Below are positions 22,022 through 32,606 of a stretch of DNA of 64,000 nt, in pieces. The DNA lies in NCBI RefSeq assembly GCF_023101765.2, contig NC_064213.1, forward strand, positions 1,674,001 to 1,738,000. The letters run 5' to 3'. Within the stretch, counting starts at the first letter, position 1. Each line of letters begins with the position of its first letter. The stretch is from Spodoptera frugiperda (taxonomy: Eukaryota > Arthropoda > Insecta > Lepidoptera > Noctuidae). The notes under the pieces were generated by a model. That model made no database searches. It was not told the origin of the DNA and worked only from the letters and a program-made list of their open reading frames with translations. A program made the translations under genes and the position numbers.

Positions 22022-24690
22022 AGAATTATAAACTTTTTCGAATATATCATAGTTTCATATCGGGGCTTTTTAAATCCTGCGCGTTCTGTAGTGAATCAAA
22101 TTAAGTTTTGGAAGCTGCTATTTTACTAATTTTCTCTGCAGAGAACAATTTTAGTGGGACTTCTCTGATTATGGAAATACCAATTTGTGTTTTAAATTTT
22201 TAGTGGCATTCTCAAAAATTGCAATTTGAATAGTAAATAGTGTTGTGGAAGATCTTTTAGATTTTCAAATCTCATTACTTACACAGCTCTGTAAATAAAT
22301 GTGGTACTTAGTAATGTATTACAGTTAATTTCTTACCGCTGTATTCAGAGTCATTAAATGGTTATTTAACCCAGGCCTTAACAACTGTTTTCGATAAAAA
22401 ATCGTTACCAATGGATAGTTTAAATAATAATTGAATGCATCTGAGTACGGCTGTAAGGATTGTAAACGTTGGTAGAGCTTTAAATAATTAATTAGCCGCG
22501 ATTTATATTCAGAAACTACTGGCAAATATCGTATAAAAAATTATATGAAAAAAGTGAATTACCTACTTTTTGATGCAGTGGGCATTAAGATAGAAAATAT
22601 GACTTTAAATGTTTAATTTCAAAATTATACATTTAAACAAAACATCATTTTAAAATTAAAAGATGAAACAGTAGTTTTCCCTACTTCAAGATGACGCACT
22701 CTTTGTCTAAAGTAAATTCAGATTCCATTGACTCAGCTTAGGCTATAGGACGGAGCTGAAGCTAGCGAAAAAAGCAATAAAAAGCAAAAATTCTCCTAGC
22801 AAATCCCCTAAGGCAATGATCCTTCAATCTCAAAAATATTTTAATATAATATGATAAAACACACTCGTTACCAACGGAAGTACCTTTTCACGCACCATTC
22901 GTTCCCTCTCATACGAATTTATTTTTTCCAACGGCCATTGCACAGCGAATTGGACGCAAAATGAGCTACATTGTAATTTCAACATTAAGTATACATACGT
23001 TTTGACGCTTTTCCTCTGAGATTTATTTGATAGTCGTTTTGTGATTTAGGAATTTTATTTTATTTGCGTTTGGTTTTTTTTTATTAAATTATTATTGTTT
23101 GGTATTTTATTGATGTTTTTTTTTGGCAAGTAAAAATTATGTTGCCTTGTGAATACCTGAAAACAAAAAAAAAATACAAGTTTTGTTTTCTATCGTAATG
23201 CCCAATGCATCAAATATACATATTGCCCTTTAAAAAATGAGCTCGTGCATACATCAAGCACGATGATTTATATATAATACTTCAAACAATTCTTATTCTT
23301 AATTCTAAAGTCCCAAGAACTAAAATAGCATCAATCTCATTTCAAAAAAAAAAACGAAACAATTCAAAAAAAGAAAAAAAATCAGACGCACATCCAGAGG
23401 CCAGCATTATAATTTGCAACAGTCGCAGGGCTGTCTAAATTTATCTTCAGCTAAAAAAATCGCATAAAGGCTCTCTCGGGGGAAATATGAGAATAAGACA
23501 AATGGTTACACCCCTGACGGTCAGGTTTCGAAGACGGTGAAAAATTGCGCTTACGACTTTCAGAAGCGGCTTTTTTCGGACGTTTAGGTGTAAACAGGCC
23601 TTAGATTGAATTGGAAGCTAAATAAGCTGGTAGCGTCTACGTGTTCTTGAAAAGGGTAAAATAAAGTATGAAATTCAGGTTATAGCTGCGAAGATTTCAT
23701 GATAAGTAAGGATCTGGGAAAAAATATAGGTACGCAAGGGTAACATAAAACAGATACCTTATAAAAGTCTTATTGAAATTCAAGAGCGTTGGGTCGAAAA
23801 GAAAATGTATAGAGGATAGTTTCCTTAGAGTTCGTTAGTTAACAACTTCTCATACAACAAAAGGTATCATTATTCAAACTTGGCTAACCCCAAAAAAAGT
23901 TAAGCTTAAATAGGTTGGGCTGGTCTTAAATCAAATACCATTGCCCCAAAGTGGCGTAAAGGCATTAGCGAGTAAAGCCGGGCATAAAACTTAGTTATCC
24001 GACGCTGGTGAGTGCCAAGCCGATGGTACGTGACCAGAATCGAACTGCAGTCCTTCGATGGTCCTTCGATACGCTACGACATTTTCGATAGATTAATTAA
24101 TGAGATTTCTGGTAATATTCAAAGTTTTGTGGTTCCTGACTTGGTTTCTGTAATATATTTTAATATATTCGGAAATGTTAATAATTTCTTATGATTTAGT
24201 ACTCTGTAGTAAAACTAATATTGTTTTATTCTCCTCTGGATGTATAAGTTAGATATGATGCTTCATAAAAATAAAGATATTCTATGCCAAAAATAAAGAT
24301 ATCTTGCCAAAAACCAAAATCCACATTTAAATCAAATTAGGTACCAAACCAAAAAACTGCTTATTTCGAGGATAGAAATTGAAGTCCCTTACTCAACAGT
24401 TACCATCATAACCGCTCAACCATGGCTACTAAATCTAATCAACAAATCTATGCATAAGGCTAGGGCTACACTATTTGGCACTATCAGCTGGCTTGTTCAT
24501 TAATGAGGCAATATTAATGCCGTCGACGCTAACAACACGGTACACGGCGTCCAGTCTAGTTTTGAGGGCCTAATACAATTCTTCGAAACGAAATTTTGCT
24601 ATCGAACTAATAATTTATGCCATAACATGGTTTAGATTCTTCGTATGCGTTCTATAATTTAAGTATTTGTAGACAAAAGAGTAGTGTAGA
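22022..24690. other. Long non-coding stretch, nothing recognised
   Basis: About 2.7 kb without supported genes. There are several A-rich and T-rich runs (23040-23120, 23340-23390). 23510-23600 is somewhat GC-richer without an open frame. Frames at 22325-22525 (minus) and 24012-24194 (plus) have no recognisable features. Confidence 0.45.
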
Positions 24691-24880
24691 GTACATTTTA
24701 TCATCACCCCTATTCTTCCTGCAGGTGCGCTAAAGACCAACTAAGGAATCAAATGACAGATACCAAACTTGTTGTTGTAGAATTGTGCTTGACTAGAATA
24801 CATTTTATCACCACCTCTATTCTTCCCGCGGGTGAGCTAAAAACAGACTAAGGAAATAAACATTTGATAAATACCAAACA
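24691..24880 (+). repeat. Imperfect tandem duplication, two ~80-bp copies
   Basis: Copy 1 (24692-24768) and copy 2 (24799-24879) share ACATTTTATCA, CACC..CTATTCTTCC, GCTAAA, GACTAAGGAA/CAACTAAGGAA and ATACCAAAC in the same order, ~107 bases apart. Divergence of roughly one base in six indicates an old local duplication. Confidence 0.75.
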
Positions 24881-25029
24881 ACAGCGTTTCCTCGATGGAG
24901 TTTAATGTTTTAAAACTGCAATCTCCTCAAAATAGTGTTGAGTATTGAAAATCCTATTCCATAGAAAAGGTATACATTCCAACAGTTGACTTTTAGTGTT
25001 AATTGCAAATTGAGTTAAAATATAAAAGT

Positions 25030-25110
25030 GTTAGAAAATAAATGGCGCTGATCGCTTACCATCAGGTGACCCGTCTAATCGTTAGCCCCCAATTCCATAA
25101 AAAAATAAAC
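25030..25110 (+). repeat. Family A repeat, 3' fragment
   Basis: GGCGCTGATCGCTTACCATC, GGTGACCCGTCTAATCG and TTCCATAAAAAAATAAA give the typical A-family end. Confidence 0.7.
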
Positions 25111-25599
25111 TCATAACGAAATTACGTTTCGGAGTATTTTACTCGTAGTAGGCCCCAGCTTTTACTTGCTCACACATGTAGGTGGAACCTTAATAGTTGG
25201 GGACTAGTATTGCGGATGAATTTTGCCCCAAAAGTTTGGCTTTAGTTTTCAATGGGTTTATACACGTTTGAATTTTGGTTTGTTTGTTGTTTTAAACTAG
25301 GTTATGATTCGGTTTAGAATTGATTTTTAGTTTTAGTTTTAATATTGTGTAATGGTTGTTTAATTGAATGGACAAAGAAATTTATGGAATGTTAGGGTCT
25401 TTATTAATTATTACACACATCACAGTTATAGCATTATGACTATTTAAACAATAAAGTCCAGAAATAAATATAAACATATTAAATACATCCAGAACTCAAT
25501 TAAACTTTCTGCCTCGCACAGCAAAATTATAGAATAAGCAGCCGTCGGCGCTATTTTTGAACCGATGCGACCTTCAAGTCTTCAATAAAGGAGCGTATT
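25111..25599. other. AT-rich stretch, nothing recognised
   Basis: No gene or repeat recognised. Confidence 0.45.
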
Positions 25600-25722
25600 C
25601 CTTTTTAAAAAGCCGCAACGCACTTGTGACTCCTCTGTGAGTGCCTCTGCGAGTGTCCGTAGGCGACGGTGATCGCTTACCATCAGGTGATCCATCTGCA
25701 CGTTTACCTCCTATCCCATAAA
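25600..25722 (+). repeat. Family A repeat, 3' half
   Basis: TTTTTAAAAAGCCGCAACGC, TGATCGCTTACCATCAGGTG and CCTATCCCATAAAAAAGG match family A; a short internal duplication (GTGAGTGCCTCTGCGAGTG) is private to this copy. Confidence 0.7.
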
Positions 25723-26315
25723 AAAGGATATAGTCCATATTCTTCTTCAAAATACATTTAAGTATTTAAGGTAGAAACAAGTTCGCTTTCAGTTTTATTA
25801 ATGAGACATTAAGAAGTCCGTTTGTACCTGCTTCCTTTTGTTGAGCTAAGAAAAGACACGAGTAGTTTCATAGGAGTTGCAAATTAGCAAGTTTTAAAAG
25901 TAAAACAGGGAAATTATTGCAAATTTTGGGCTTTGCTTAGCAGTGGTAAATGCGTCAGCCTAAATGATTCGAATTTAATACTTAGGTATATGTTCGACAA
26001 TCACCACAATACCTGACAAGAAAACTATTAATCTAAAATGATAATTATTATAATCGTATTAAAGTAAAAATTCATTTAACTTAATAATTTGCTCCACCAT
26101 TCAGTCTCCGTTTACAAATAATGGCTCACGTAACAATTAATAACAGTATTTTCCAAGAACATAACACGATTCCTTTAAACTGAAACGTAATTTATTTGCT
26201 CTCAAAATATTTGAGAATATTGCCTTATTTCATAGAAAATTTTATATTGAAAATCGGGATATACAGTTTGCTCAAAAGATATTAGCAAAAACATTATTTG
26301 GCTACTGATAAAACT
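25723..26315. other. AT-rich stretch left of the BEL element
   Basis: No gene or repeat recognised. Confidence 0.45.
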
Positions 26316-26319
26316 ACCA

Positions 26320-26520
26320 TGTAGAGGAATATGAGGTCTTGCAGGAATAAAAGAACTGGAGAAATACTCAAACAATGGAGATATATAATTTTGGTGTTAA
26401 CAGAGCAAATGATGAAGAGCAAGTGACGACATAACGTGCATTAATATGCTTCCTTAAAATTACGAGCCTAAATAGGCCGTTGGAAAGGTTGCTATGAAGC
26501 AACGGCTAGGCGCTTCAACA
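26320..26520 (-). repeat. 3' LTR of the BEL/Pao element
   Basis: 201 bp, TG at one end and CA at the other (plus-strand reading TGTAGAGGAATATG to GGCGCTTCAACA). Matches 30899-31099 except for three substitutions. Confidence 0.93.
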
Positions 26521-26555
26521 TGCCCCGGGCGTTGAAAGCAACGGTTTCAACCAAA

Positions 26556-28028
26556 TTAATCCGAAGACACCGGCAGCGGGCAGATCCTGTTAAATGCGCG
26601 TCGAACAACTCCGGTGGATGTCTTTATATCAGCTACTCGAGCGATGCCATCCTTCCCTGGGTAGACAGCCACAATCCGTCCCAAGCTCCACTTCAAAGGA
26701 GGAAGGTTATCTTCCTTTATCACGACCAATGTGTTCACCCGTAATGCATCCTTCGAGGAACGCCACTTGGTCCGCAGCTGTAATTCTGCAATGTACTCTT
26801 TGCTCCATCTATGCCAGAAATGCTGACGCAGCTGCTCAATGCGTTGAAAGCGAGATAGGCGGTTGGCAGAGCAATCGCTGAAGTCAGGTTGCCTTAAGGA
26901 AGTGAGAGGTCGCCCAACAAGAAAATGTCCTGGCGTGAGCGGACTGTAATCGGCAGGATCGGAAGACAACGGCGTCAGTGGACGAGAGTTCAGGACGGCT
27001 TCAATTTTAGTTAATGCGGTGTAAAGCTCTTCAAATGTCAAATTACAATTTCCCAACACTCGATTAAGGTGGTACTTTGTTGACTTTACACCTGCCTCCC
27101 AGAGTCCTCCGAAATGTGGGGTATACGCGGGTATAAAATGGAATCTGATTCCATCTTTCGCTGCATCCTCACTCAATGACGAACTAGTCGATTTTAAAAA
27201 CTTGGATAGTTCGTTGCATGCACCGACAAATGAGGTACCGTTGTCGGAAAAGATATCAACGGGTTTTCCTCTACGAGCAATAAATCGATGCAAAGCCAGT
27301 AAGTAACTTTTACTAGTTAAGTCGCCAACAAGTTCCAAATGAATGGCTTTAGTCGTAAAACATATAAAAATGGCAATGTACACCTTTACCAGCCTGCATC
27401 CACGGCCTTGACGACTGGCACACAAGATAGGGCCGGCGTAATCAACGCCCGTACTCTCGAAGGGATAACCTGGACGAAGCCGTTCTTGCGGTAAGTTACC
27501 CATAATAGGTGCGACCACCTTACCCTTCATGCGCCGACACAGAACGCACTTATGATAACAAGCCTTCGCCAAATTGCGGCCCCCTATCGGCCAATAAGAT
27601 TCCCTTATCGAAGCTAATAATAATTGTGGGCCAGCGTGCATAAGCCTTTTATGCTCAAAATAAAATAATAATTTAGTAAATTGATGAGTGGACTGTAATA
27701 AACAAGGATGTTTTTTATTATATAAAAATTCAGAATTATCGAGACGTCCTCCTACTCGCATTATATTTTTGTCATCTAAATAAACATTAAATTTTAAAAG
27801 GACGCTCTTCTGAGGTAAGCTTCTTTTATTTAAAAGTAGTTCATACTCGGGAAATGATTCGTACTGACACCTACGAATGACAACAGTGAGTGCATCTTCC
27901 AACTCATCCTGTGTCAAATAATTAGTTTTAGGATACTGCTTCTGACATGACTTAATAAATCTTAACGCATAAGCTACAGAGCGTATAAGCCGAGAATAAT
28001 TGGAAAACCGGTTAAATTCAATAATCAC
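26556..28028 (-). CDS. BEL/Pao integrase, N-terminally truncated polyprotein
   Basis: Encodes an integrase that would paste the element's cDNA into host DNA. The frame opens 3 residues after an in-frame stop at a GTG (28026-28028), so this is a piece of a former Pol polyprotein and not a normal start. In order: a BEL-type region upstream of integrase (residues 5-30), the HHCC zinc-binding module (H126, H131, C161, C164), and the rve core with D196 (GVDYAGP), D262 (FSDNGTSF) and E311 (GLWEAGVK); then the C-terminal part with the WSLGRI stretch near 447-452. All catalytic residues are present. It stops 35 bp before the 3' LTR. A different frame just upstream (28030-28105) stays open and looks like the missing lead-in, implying a small frameshift near 28028. 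Confidence 0.9.
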   Translation of the reverse strand: MIIEFNRFSNYSRLIRSVAYALRFIKSCQKQYPKTNYLTQDELEDALTVVIRRCQYESFPEYELLLNKRSLPQKSVLLKFNVYLDDKNIMRVGGRLDNSEFLYNKKHPCLLQSTHQFTKLLFYFEHKRLMHAGPQLLLASIRESYWPIGGRNLAKACYHKCVLCRRMKGKVVAPIMGNLPQERLRPGYPFESTGVDYAGPILCASRQGRGCRLVKVYIAIFICFTTKAIHLELVGDLTSKSYLLALHRFIARRGKPVDIFSDNGTSFVGACNELSKFLKSTSSSLSEDAAKDGIRFHFIPAYTPHFGGLWEAGVKSTKYHLNRVLGNCNLTFEELYTALTKIEAVLNSRPLTPLSSDPADYSPLTPGHFLVGRPLTSLRQPDFSDCSANRLSRFQRIEQLRQHFWHRWSKEYIAELQLRTKWRSSKDALRVNTLVVIKEDNLPPLKWSLGRIVAVYPGKDGIARVADIKTSTGVVRRAFNRICPLPVSSD

Positions 28029-28114
28029 CTTTACATTCTAATATTACTGCATTTAACGATATATTAGGTCGAGTCTCCGGTAACGTCTCTGAACATTTGA
28101 CTTGAGTCGGCTAC
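28029..28114 (-). other. Deletion junction replacing RT/RNase H
   Basis: Only 86 bases separate the protease and integrase frames, where intact BEL/Pao elements carry roughly 2.5 kb. One minus-strand frame is open across most of it (PTQVKCSETLPET then NISLNAVILECK), which reads like the spacer before integrase, so the right-hand breakpoint is probably close to 28100-28115. The junction shows no extra inserted sequence that I can recognise. Confidence 0.75.
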
Positions 28115-30076
28115 TCAAACCGATCCAGTCGTAAATTCTGGTCTAATGTTTTCCAAGTCAGTATTATTGTCATAAACAGTTTTAGAAAAATTACATTTTA
28201 AATCACTACACAACAATGAAATAGAATTCTGACTAATTGGACCGGAAACTATCCACCCTAAACTGGTTTCATACAAAACTGGTTTTCCGGTACCTAGCTT
28301 TATTCTTTGTGATCCTAACAAATCCCAAAAGAGATCAGCACCGATGAGAATATCTACCTCAGCGGGCTTGCAAAACGTAGGATCTGCTAAAGTTATATTT
28401 AGCGGAATATTTAATGTCGAGTAATTAACTTCGCGGCACGGAACATTACTTGTAATGTATGGCAAAACAAAACAATTAAGGTCGAAAGTAATACTATCGT
28501 CCATCGATGTCATCCTTACACGACTCAATTTACCTGCGTGTGACGTAACATTATTTATACCAAGTATACATTCGTTCACTTGCGTTGTTGCCAACTTCAA
28601 TTGTCTGCATAACCGGTCTGTGATGAATGACGATGTGCTGCCGCTATCGAGAACCGCGCGAGCGACGTGCACTACACCATTGTGGTCCCGCAGTTTGACC
28701 TGTGCAGTGGACAACAACACATCACGCTGCTTATGATCACGGGATGATGCAATGTTTGCTGACAATGCTACGTTACTCGTGTCCGTGGAAGCAGACGGTA
28801 CAGATGAAGATGGTGACGAGTTATTTGAATTACCGTTAACTGTATTCACCTCAGTGCATTTATTATCGGTGTGAACTAGTGTATTATGCCTGCGCTTGCA
28901 TAGTTTACAACCTGGTTTTTTACATTTATTGGCATAATGACCGGACCGAAAGCAGTTAAAACAAATCTTAAAGGTGGGCAGTAGTTTGAATCGAGCGTCA
29001 TTGCTGAGTGCGAGAAACTGTGGACAATTATTTAACGAATGATCATTGTTACAATTAGGACACACTTTGCGAGACATTTCGTTGTTATTTACACTGTGAT
29101 TAAGAGACTGTGTAGCTACCATGGATTTTATCTTAGGACATGATTTATTAGATGTTTGGGAACAATTATTGCGTGATAATTCTAAGGTCTCAATAAGGTC
29201 AGCTCGATTACGCAGGAATTTTATGAAATCTTCAAACGTTATAGGGCTGTCCTTATCTATCCTACCTTTGCACTCTTCCCACTCGCGATAGGTCTTTTGA
29301 TCAAGCTTGCGAGTCATAATATAAATCAATAACGTGTCCCACTGCTTAACAGGCTCACCTAACGACTCTAATGCTCGCAAGTCTTTATTTATTAAGTCAA
29401 TTAGAGTTTTTAATGCAACAGAAGACTCCTTTATGATGCTTTCAATATTAAATAAAGCAGACACATGATTTTGTATGAGTAATCTTTTGTTATCAAACCG
29501 ATCACATAACAACTGCCATGCCACAGAATAATTACTCGAAGAAAACTCAATAGAATTGATAACTACCGCAGCTGACCCTTCAAGAGATGCTCTCAAGTAG
29601 TGAAATTTATTAATTTCGTCAATGCTATCATTGCAATGAACGAGACTACTAAAGGTGTCACGGAATTCTAGCCAATTCGTATATAAACCGCTGAACTTAG
29701 GTAACTGGATTGTTGGCAACTTAACTGGCTTATGCACATTAGTGTGACTACCCTTACAACTTTCCATCGACTCATTATCTTTATTATAGTCACTGATAAT
29801 ATTCTGTGCCCTGGACAAGGATTTATAATAAAGAGACTCAAAATCAGAACGTTCGGCAAATTGAAATTTAATGTCCTCGACAAGGCATTCCAGACGTAAC
29901 TGTACCTCATCATACTGCTCATACAACGACTCCATCTTGCCTATGCGCAACTGCAGCTCAGCCATGTCACAATTGGTTAGGGTTCTGTCCTTGAGTGAAT
30001 CCAGAAAGGTAACGAAAGCAGTCAATCGACCTTTAAAGCTTCCTCGCTTCTTAACTAATTCCCTTTCCTCGGACAT
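28115..30076 (-). CDS. BEL/Pao Gag-protease polyprotein
   Basis: The first ATG is at 30074-30076 (653 residues); an in-frame TTG four codons upstream and a stop shortly before that make this the natural start. Residues ~15-100 are a helical/coiled segment. A DUF1759-type capsid region starts at about 119 (KLPTIQLPKFSGLY, then WLEFRDTF). Zinc knuckles follow: CPNCNNDHSLNNC (339-351), CFNCFRSGHYANKC (372-385) and a third C-x-x-C pair near 390. A DUF1758-type aspartic protease follows a Ser/Asn linker, with the catalytic DSGS at ~477. The frame ends at GWIVSGP plus ~40 residues, near where the polyprotein would enter reverse transcriptase. It would build particles and bind RNA. Intact, with no internal stop. 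Confidence 0.93.
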   Translation of the reverse strand: MSEERELVKKRGSFKGRLTAFVTFLDSLKDRTLTNCDMAELQLRIGKMESLYEQYDEVQLRLECLVEDIKFQFAERSDFESLYYKSLSRAQNIISDYNKDNESMESCKGSHTNVHKPVKLPTIQLPKFSGLYTNWLEFRDTFSSLVHCNDSIDEINKFHYLRASLEGSAAVVINSIEFSSSNYSVAWQLLCDRFDNKRLLIQNHVSALFNIESIIKESSVALKTLIDLINKDLRALESLGEPVKQWDTLLIYIMTRKLDQKTYREWEECKGRIDKDSPITFEDFIKFLRNRADLIETLELSRNNCSQTSNKSCPKIKSMVATQSLNHSVNNNEMSRKVCPNCNNDHSLNNCPQFLALSNDARFKLLPTFKICFNCFRSGHYANKCKKPGCKLCKRRHNTLVHTDNKCTEVNTVNGNSNNSSPSSSVPSASTDTSNVALSANIASSRDHKQRDVLLSTAQVKLRDHNGVVHVARAVLDSGSTSSFITDRLCRQLKLATTQVNECILGINNVTSHAGKLSRVRMTSMDDSITFDLNCFVLPYITSNVPCREVNYSTLNIPLNITLADPTFCKPAEVDILIGADLFWDLLGSQRIKLGTGKPVLYETSLGWIVSGPISQNSISLLCSDLKCNFSKTVYDNNTDLENIRPEFTTGSV

Positions 30077-30880
30077 ACTGGGAGACAAGTGTATTTAACC
30101 TGGAATTGATACAGGAATACTATTTAAATATGAACAATATGTACCTAAGACGTGTCTAAAGGATTTATAATTTGTACAGTTAACAATACTAAGCCAACAA
30201 CAAACACAATGTAGCATCAATTAAACTAACTATGATTTAACGTTCGATAACTTTAAGTTATAGTTAATGATGCAATATGTTCAGTTACCTACAATGTTAT
30301 GATATAAACCTTTTCTACAAACCAATTAACGAAGCAAACAAATTATATTATTGAAAGTACTATTAAAAGTAACTCGATATAACATTAAGTTAATTGAACA
30401 AACAATGACTTGCATTAATATCTAACACTCAAGAACAATACGAATAATTATGTCTAGGTACCTGCTAACATTAAAAATAACTATGTGAATTAGCTACAGT
30501 TTTGTATAAATAAAGTTTAAATGATGTAGCAAATAAGCTAACTATACTATTTATAATAAATATAAATTTAAACTTTTACTGTTACATAAATACTAATCAC
30601 AATGTAACAAAGTACCAAATAATTTTCAATCTAACACAATGCACTAATGTAATATAATACTAATAAATACACTAACCTGTGATATTTCTAGACGATTTAG
30701 TTTTATTTATATTACCTGAGTGTTGGGTGATGATATTAATAAGAACAAATGCAATACACCGCAATTAAATTGCTTGAGTTCAGTCCAACTAATTGTCCTG
30801 CAAAAACCTGCAAGTCACGCCGGCTAATTGACGATCCTTAATTATTCCTTTCTTCAATTTTAACCGCTGATCTTCATATA
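30077..30880 (-). other. BEL leader (5' untranslated) region
   Basis: About 0.8 kb of very AT-rich sequence between the primer-binding site and Gag. No open frame or recognisable signal is seen; it presumably contains the packaging region. Confidence 0.6.
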
Positions 30881-30898
30881 TCCGGTTCGAATGGACCA
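30881..30898 (-). other. Primer-binding site of the BEL element
   Basis: Directly adjoining the 5' LTR, the minus strand reads TGGTCCATTCGAACCGGA. A PBS starting TGG pairs with the CCA end of a tRNA. Which tRNA cannot be settled from this sequence alone. Confidence 0.7.
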
Positions 30899-31099
30899 TG
30901 TAGAGGAATATGAGGTCTTGCAGGAATAAAAGAACTGTAGAAATACTCAAACAACGGAGATATATAATTTTGGTGTTAACAGAGCAAATGATGACGAGCA
31001 AGTGACGACATAACGTGCATTAATATGCTTCCTTAAAATTACGAGCCTAAATAGGCCGTTGGAAAGGTTGCTATGAAGCAACGGCTAGGCGCTTCAACA
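30899..31099 (-). repeat. 5' LTR of the BEL/Pao element
   Basis: 201 bp, partner of 26320-26520. The minus-strand reading TTATATATCTCC is the best TATA-like sequence. Three substitutions separate the two LTRs (about 98.5% identity by my count). Confidence 0.93.
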
Positions 31100-31103
31100 A
31101 CCA

Positions 31104-31566
31104 TATTTAATAAAAAATAACTCTGAACGGACTAAGATTTGGAACTTTGCGCCATAGTAACTTTTATTCAGCTCAAAATTACCTATCCAATGACGTAACA
31201 CACATAGCTATTGGAAGTGGGACCAGATTTCATAGAAACTGACATCCTCCTTTTCACATTCAGAATATTAATTAATGCGATGGGATAAAAATAAGCCTGC
31301 CTACTGCTTCGGAGAATAATTTTATGAAGGTAATATGTGTAGGTAGTAAATGTTGAGGAACTAAAAGTCGTTATTCAAATTACGAGTTTGAACTTTACCT
31401 GTACCTTATAATAAAGGTTATTTTTGGTATTCCTAGAAAAACATTATAACCTAACTCTTTACCGATATATCCCACTTAGGAACTCAGTAGCTATTAGACA
31501 CAATTTACATTCAGCGAAGCTATTAGCATTTTTATCCATAATTATATCCATAATATTATCAGAGGA
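31104..31566. other. Non-coding, nothing recognised
   Basis: No gene or repeat recognised. Confidence 0.45.
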
Positions 31567-31790
31567 GTTCATGGTTTGCCAATGACTTCTCCCGCCTTGG
31601 TAAGGCGGGAGGGTCAGACTTACTGACTAAAAACCACCTCGTTCCTTCTCCTGCTTTGAGCCGGAGCCTCGGTAACCTGTTACGTTGTCCGCAGCTCCGG
31701 ATAGGAGTAGGAACGGGGTGATTTATAGTCAGTAAGAGTCTGACACTTTCTCACGCCTCACTCGGAAACATTGATGATTATTACTTAAAA
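31567..31790. repeat. Two family B copies head to head
   Basis: A minus-strand B copy (31567-31700: AATGACTTCTCCCGCCTTGG to GTCCGCAGCTCCGGATA) abuts a plus-strand one (31698-31790: GGAGTAGGAACGGGGTGATT to CTGACACTTTCTCACGC). The pair forms a broken palindrome ~220 bp long. It is either two nested insertions or an inverted duplication. Confidence 0.75.
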
Positions 31791-31867
31791 AGACAAAGTT
31801 ATAGTACGCTGTCTACAGTTGATACTTTTTTAGAAGTAAATGTAACGCAAATCAATATCAATAGCCT

Positions 31868-32146
31868 ATTAAGTGGTCGCTGCTGACCAAAGCCTCTTCT
31901 CGCATTACCCACCACGCTTGCTCAATGCGGGTTGGCTATTGCAAATTATTTATATTTAGGAATTCTAAGCCCAGATTTCCTCACGATGTTTTCCTTCACC
32001 GTTTGTCAGTGGTGTCTAAATAATCTTAAAAAGTATGTATAACTCGGAAAAAGTCACACTGGTACTTGCCATTTGTAGGTTTCGAACACGCACTCTCATG
32101 CATGAGAAGCGGGTGTCTTAAACTCCAGGCCACCACGACACAACGC
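31868..32146 (-). repeat. SINE family D, full length
   Basis: Minus strand: tRNA-like head with GTGGCCTGGAGTTTAAGAC (A box) and GTGTTCGAAACC (B box), then CACTGACAAACGGTGAAGG, AACATCGTGAGG, the CCGCATTGAGCAAGCGTGG block and GAGAAGAGGC. This is the best-preserved D copy in the window with 62702-62999. Confidence 0.82.
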
Positions 32147-32456
32147 AAACATATTACAACAGCTTTAACAAAGTATACTTAAGTAAATGAAATAAAACCC
32201 AACTTTTAATTATTATTCCATTAAGAGCTAAAGCCTTACTGTTTTTGTTTGGTATTATCTAAAGAACTATGAAAGAAGTTTTAAAGATTATGGGATATAC
32301 TAACAGAGACGAGGGCAGAGCTCTGTTTATAGGATTTAAAAGATTTGCGTTAGGATAAAAACTTTAAATAAGCTTCAGTAATTGATATTAAATAATTGAG
32401 ATGGAAATTAAAAAGACCACATAGTTTTATTATAACTTTCGTGCGACATACTAAAT

Positions 32457-32606
32457 TAATTATTATGTAGCATTCAGCGATACACGACGCAGCGATTGTC
32501 GTTAAATGCTGCTCATAAATATGAGCCTCTAGCATGTCTTGAAACTAGTCGAGTTCCTCGTCAAACAGTTATTACTTATAAGCCAATAACAGACCTAATA
32601 ATTAAG
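32457..32606 (-). mobile_element. Second copy of the MITE at 452-631
   Basis: Plus strand reads AATTATTATG, CACGACGCAGCGATTGTCG, GCTGCTCATAAATATGAGCC, CTAGTCGAGTTCCTCGTCAA and TTATAAGCCAATAACAGA, i.e. the reverse complement of the first copy. About 35 bp of one terminal repeat are missing. Confidence 0.75.

Larger units (their letters stand above)
26316..31103 (-). mobile_element. BEL/Pao LTR retrotransposon, RT/RNase H deleted
   Basis: A 4780-bp element (26320-31099) with two 201-bp LTRs and ACCA on both outer flanks (26316-26319, 31100-31103) as a likely 4-bp target duplication. Order on the minus strand: 5' LTR, primer-binding site, ~0.8-kb leader, Gag-protease frame, an 86-nt junction, integrase frame, 3' LTR. 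Integrase last, DUF1759-type Gag and the long D-to-E spacing identify BEL/Pao. Both frames are free of stops, yet the ~2.5 kb normally encoding reverse transcriptase and RNase H is absent, so it can only move with enzyme supplied in trans. LTRs differ at three positions, so insertion is fairly recent. Confidence 0.93.

Noticed and set aside
26520..30098. Plus-strand ORFs overlapping the BEL element (26520-26881, 28455-28736, 29871-30098)
   Set aside because: Antisense shadows of the Gag-protease and integrase frames.
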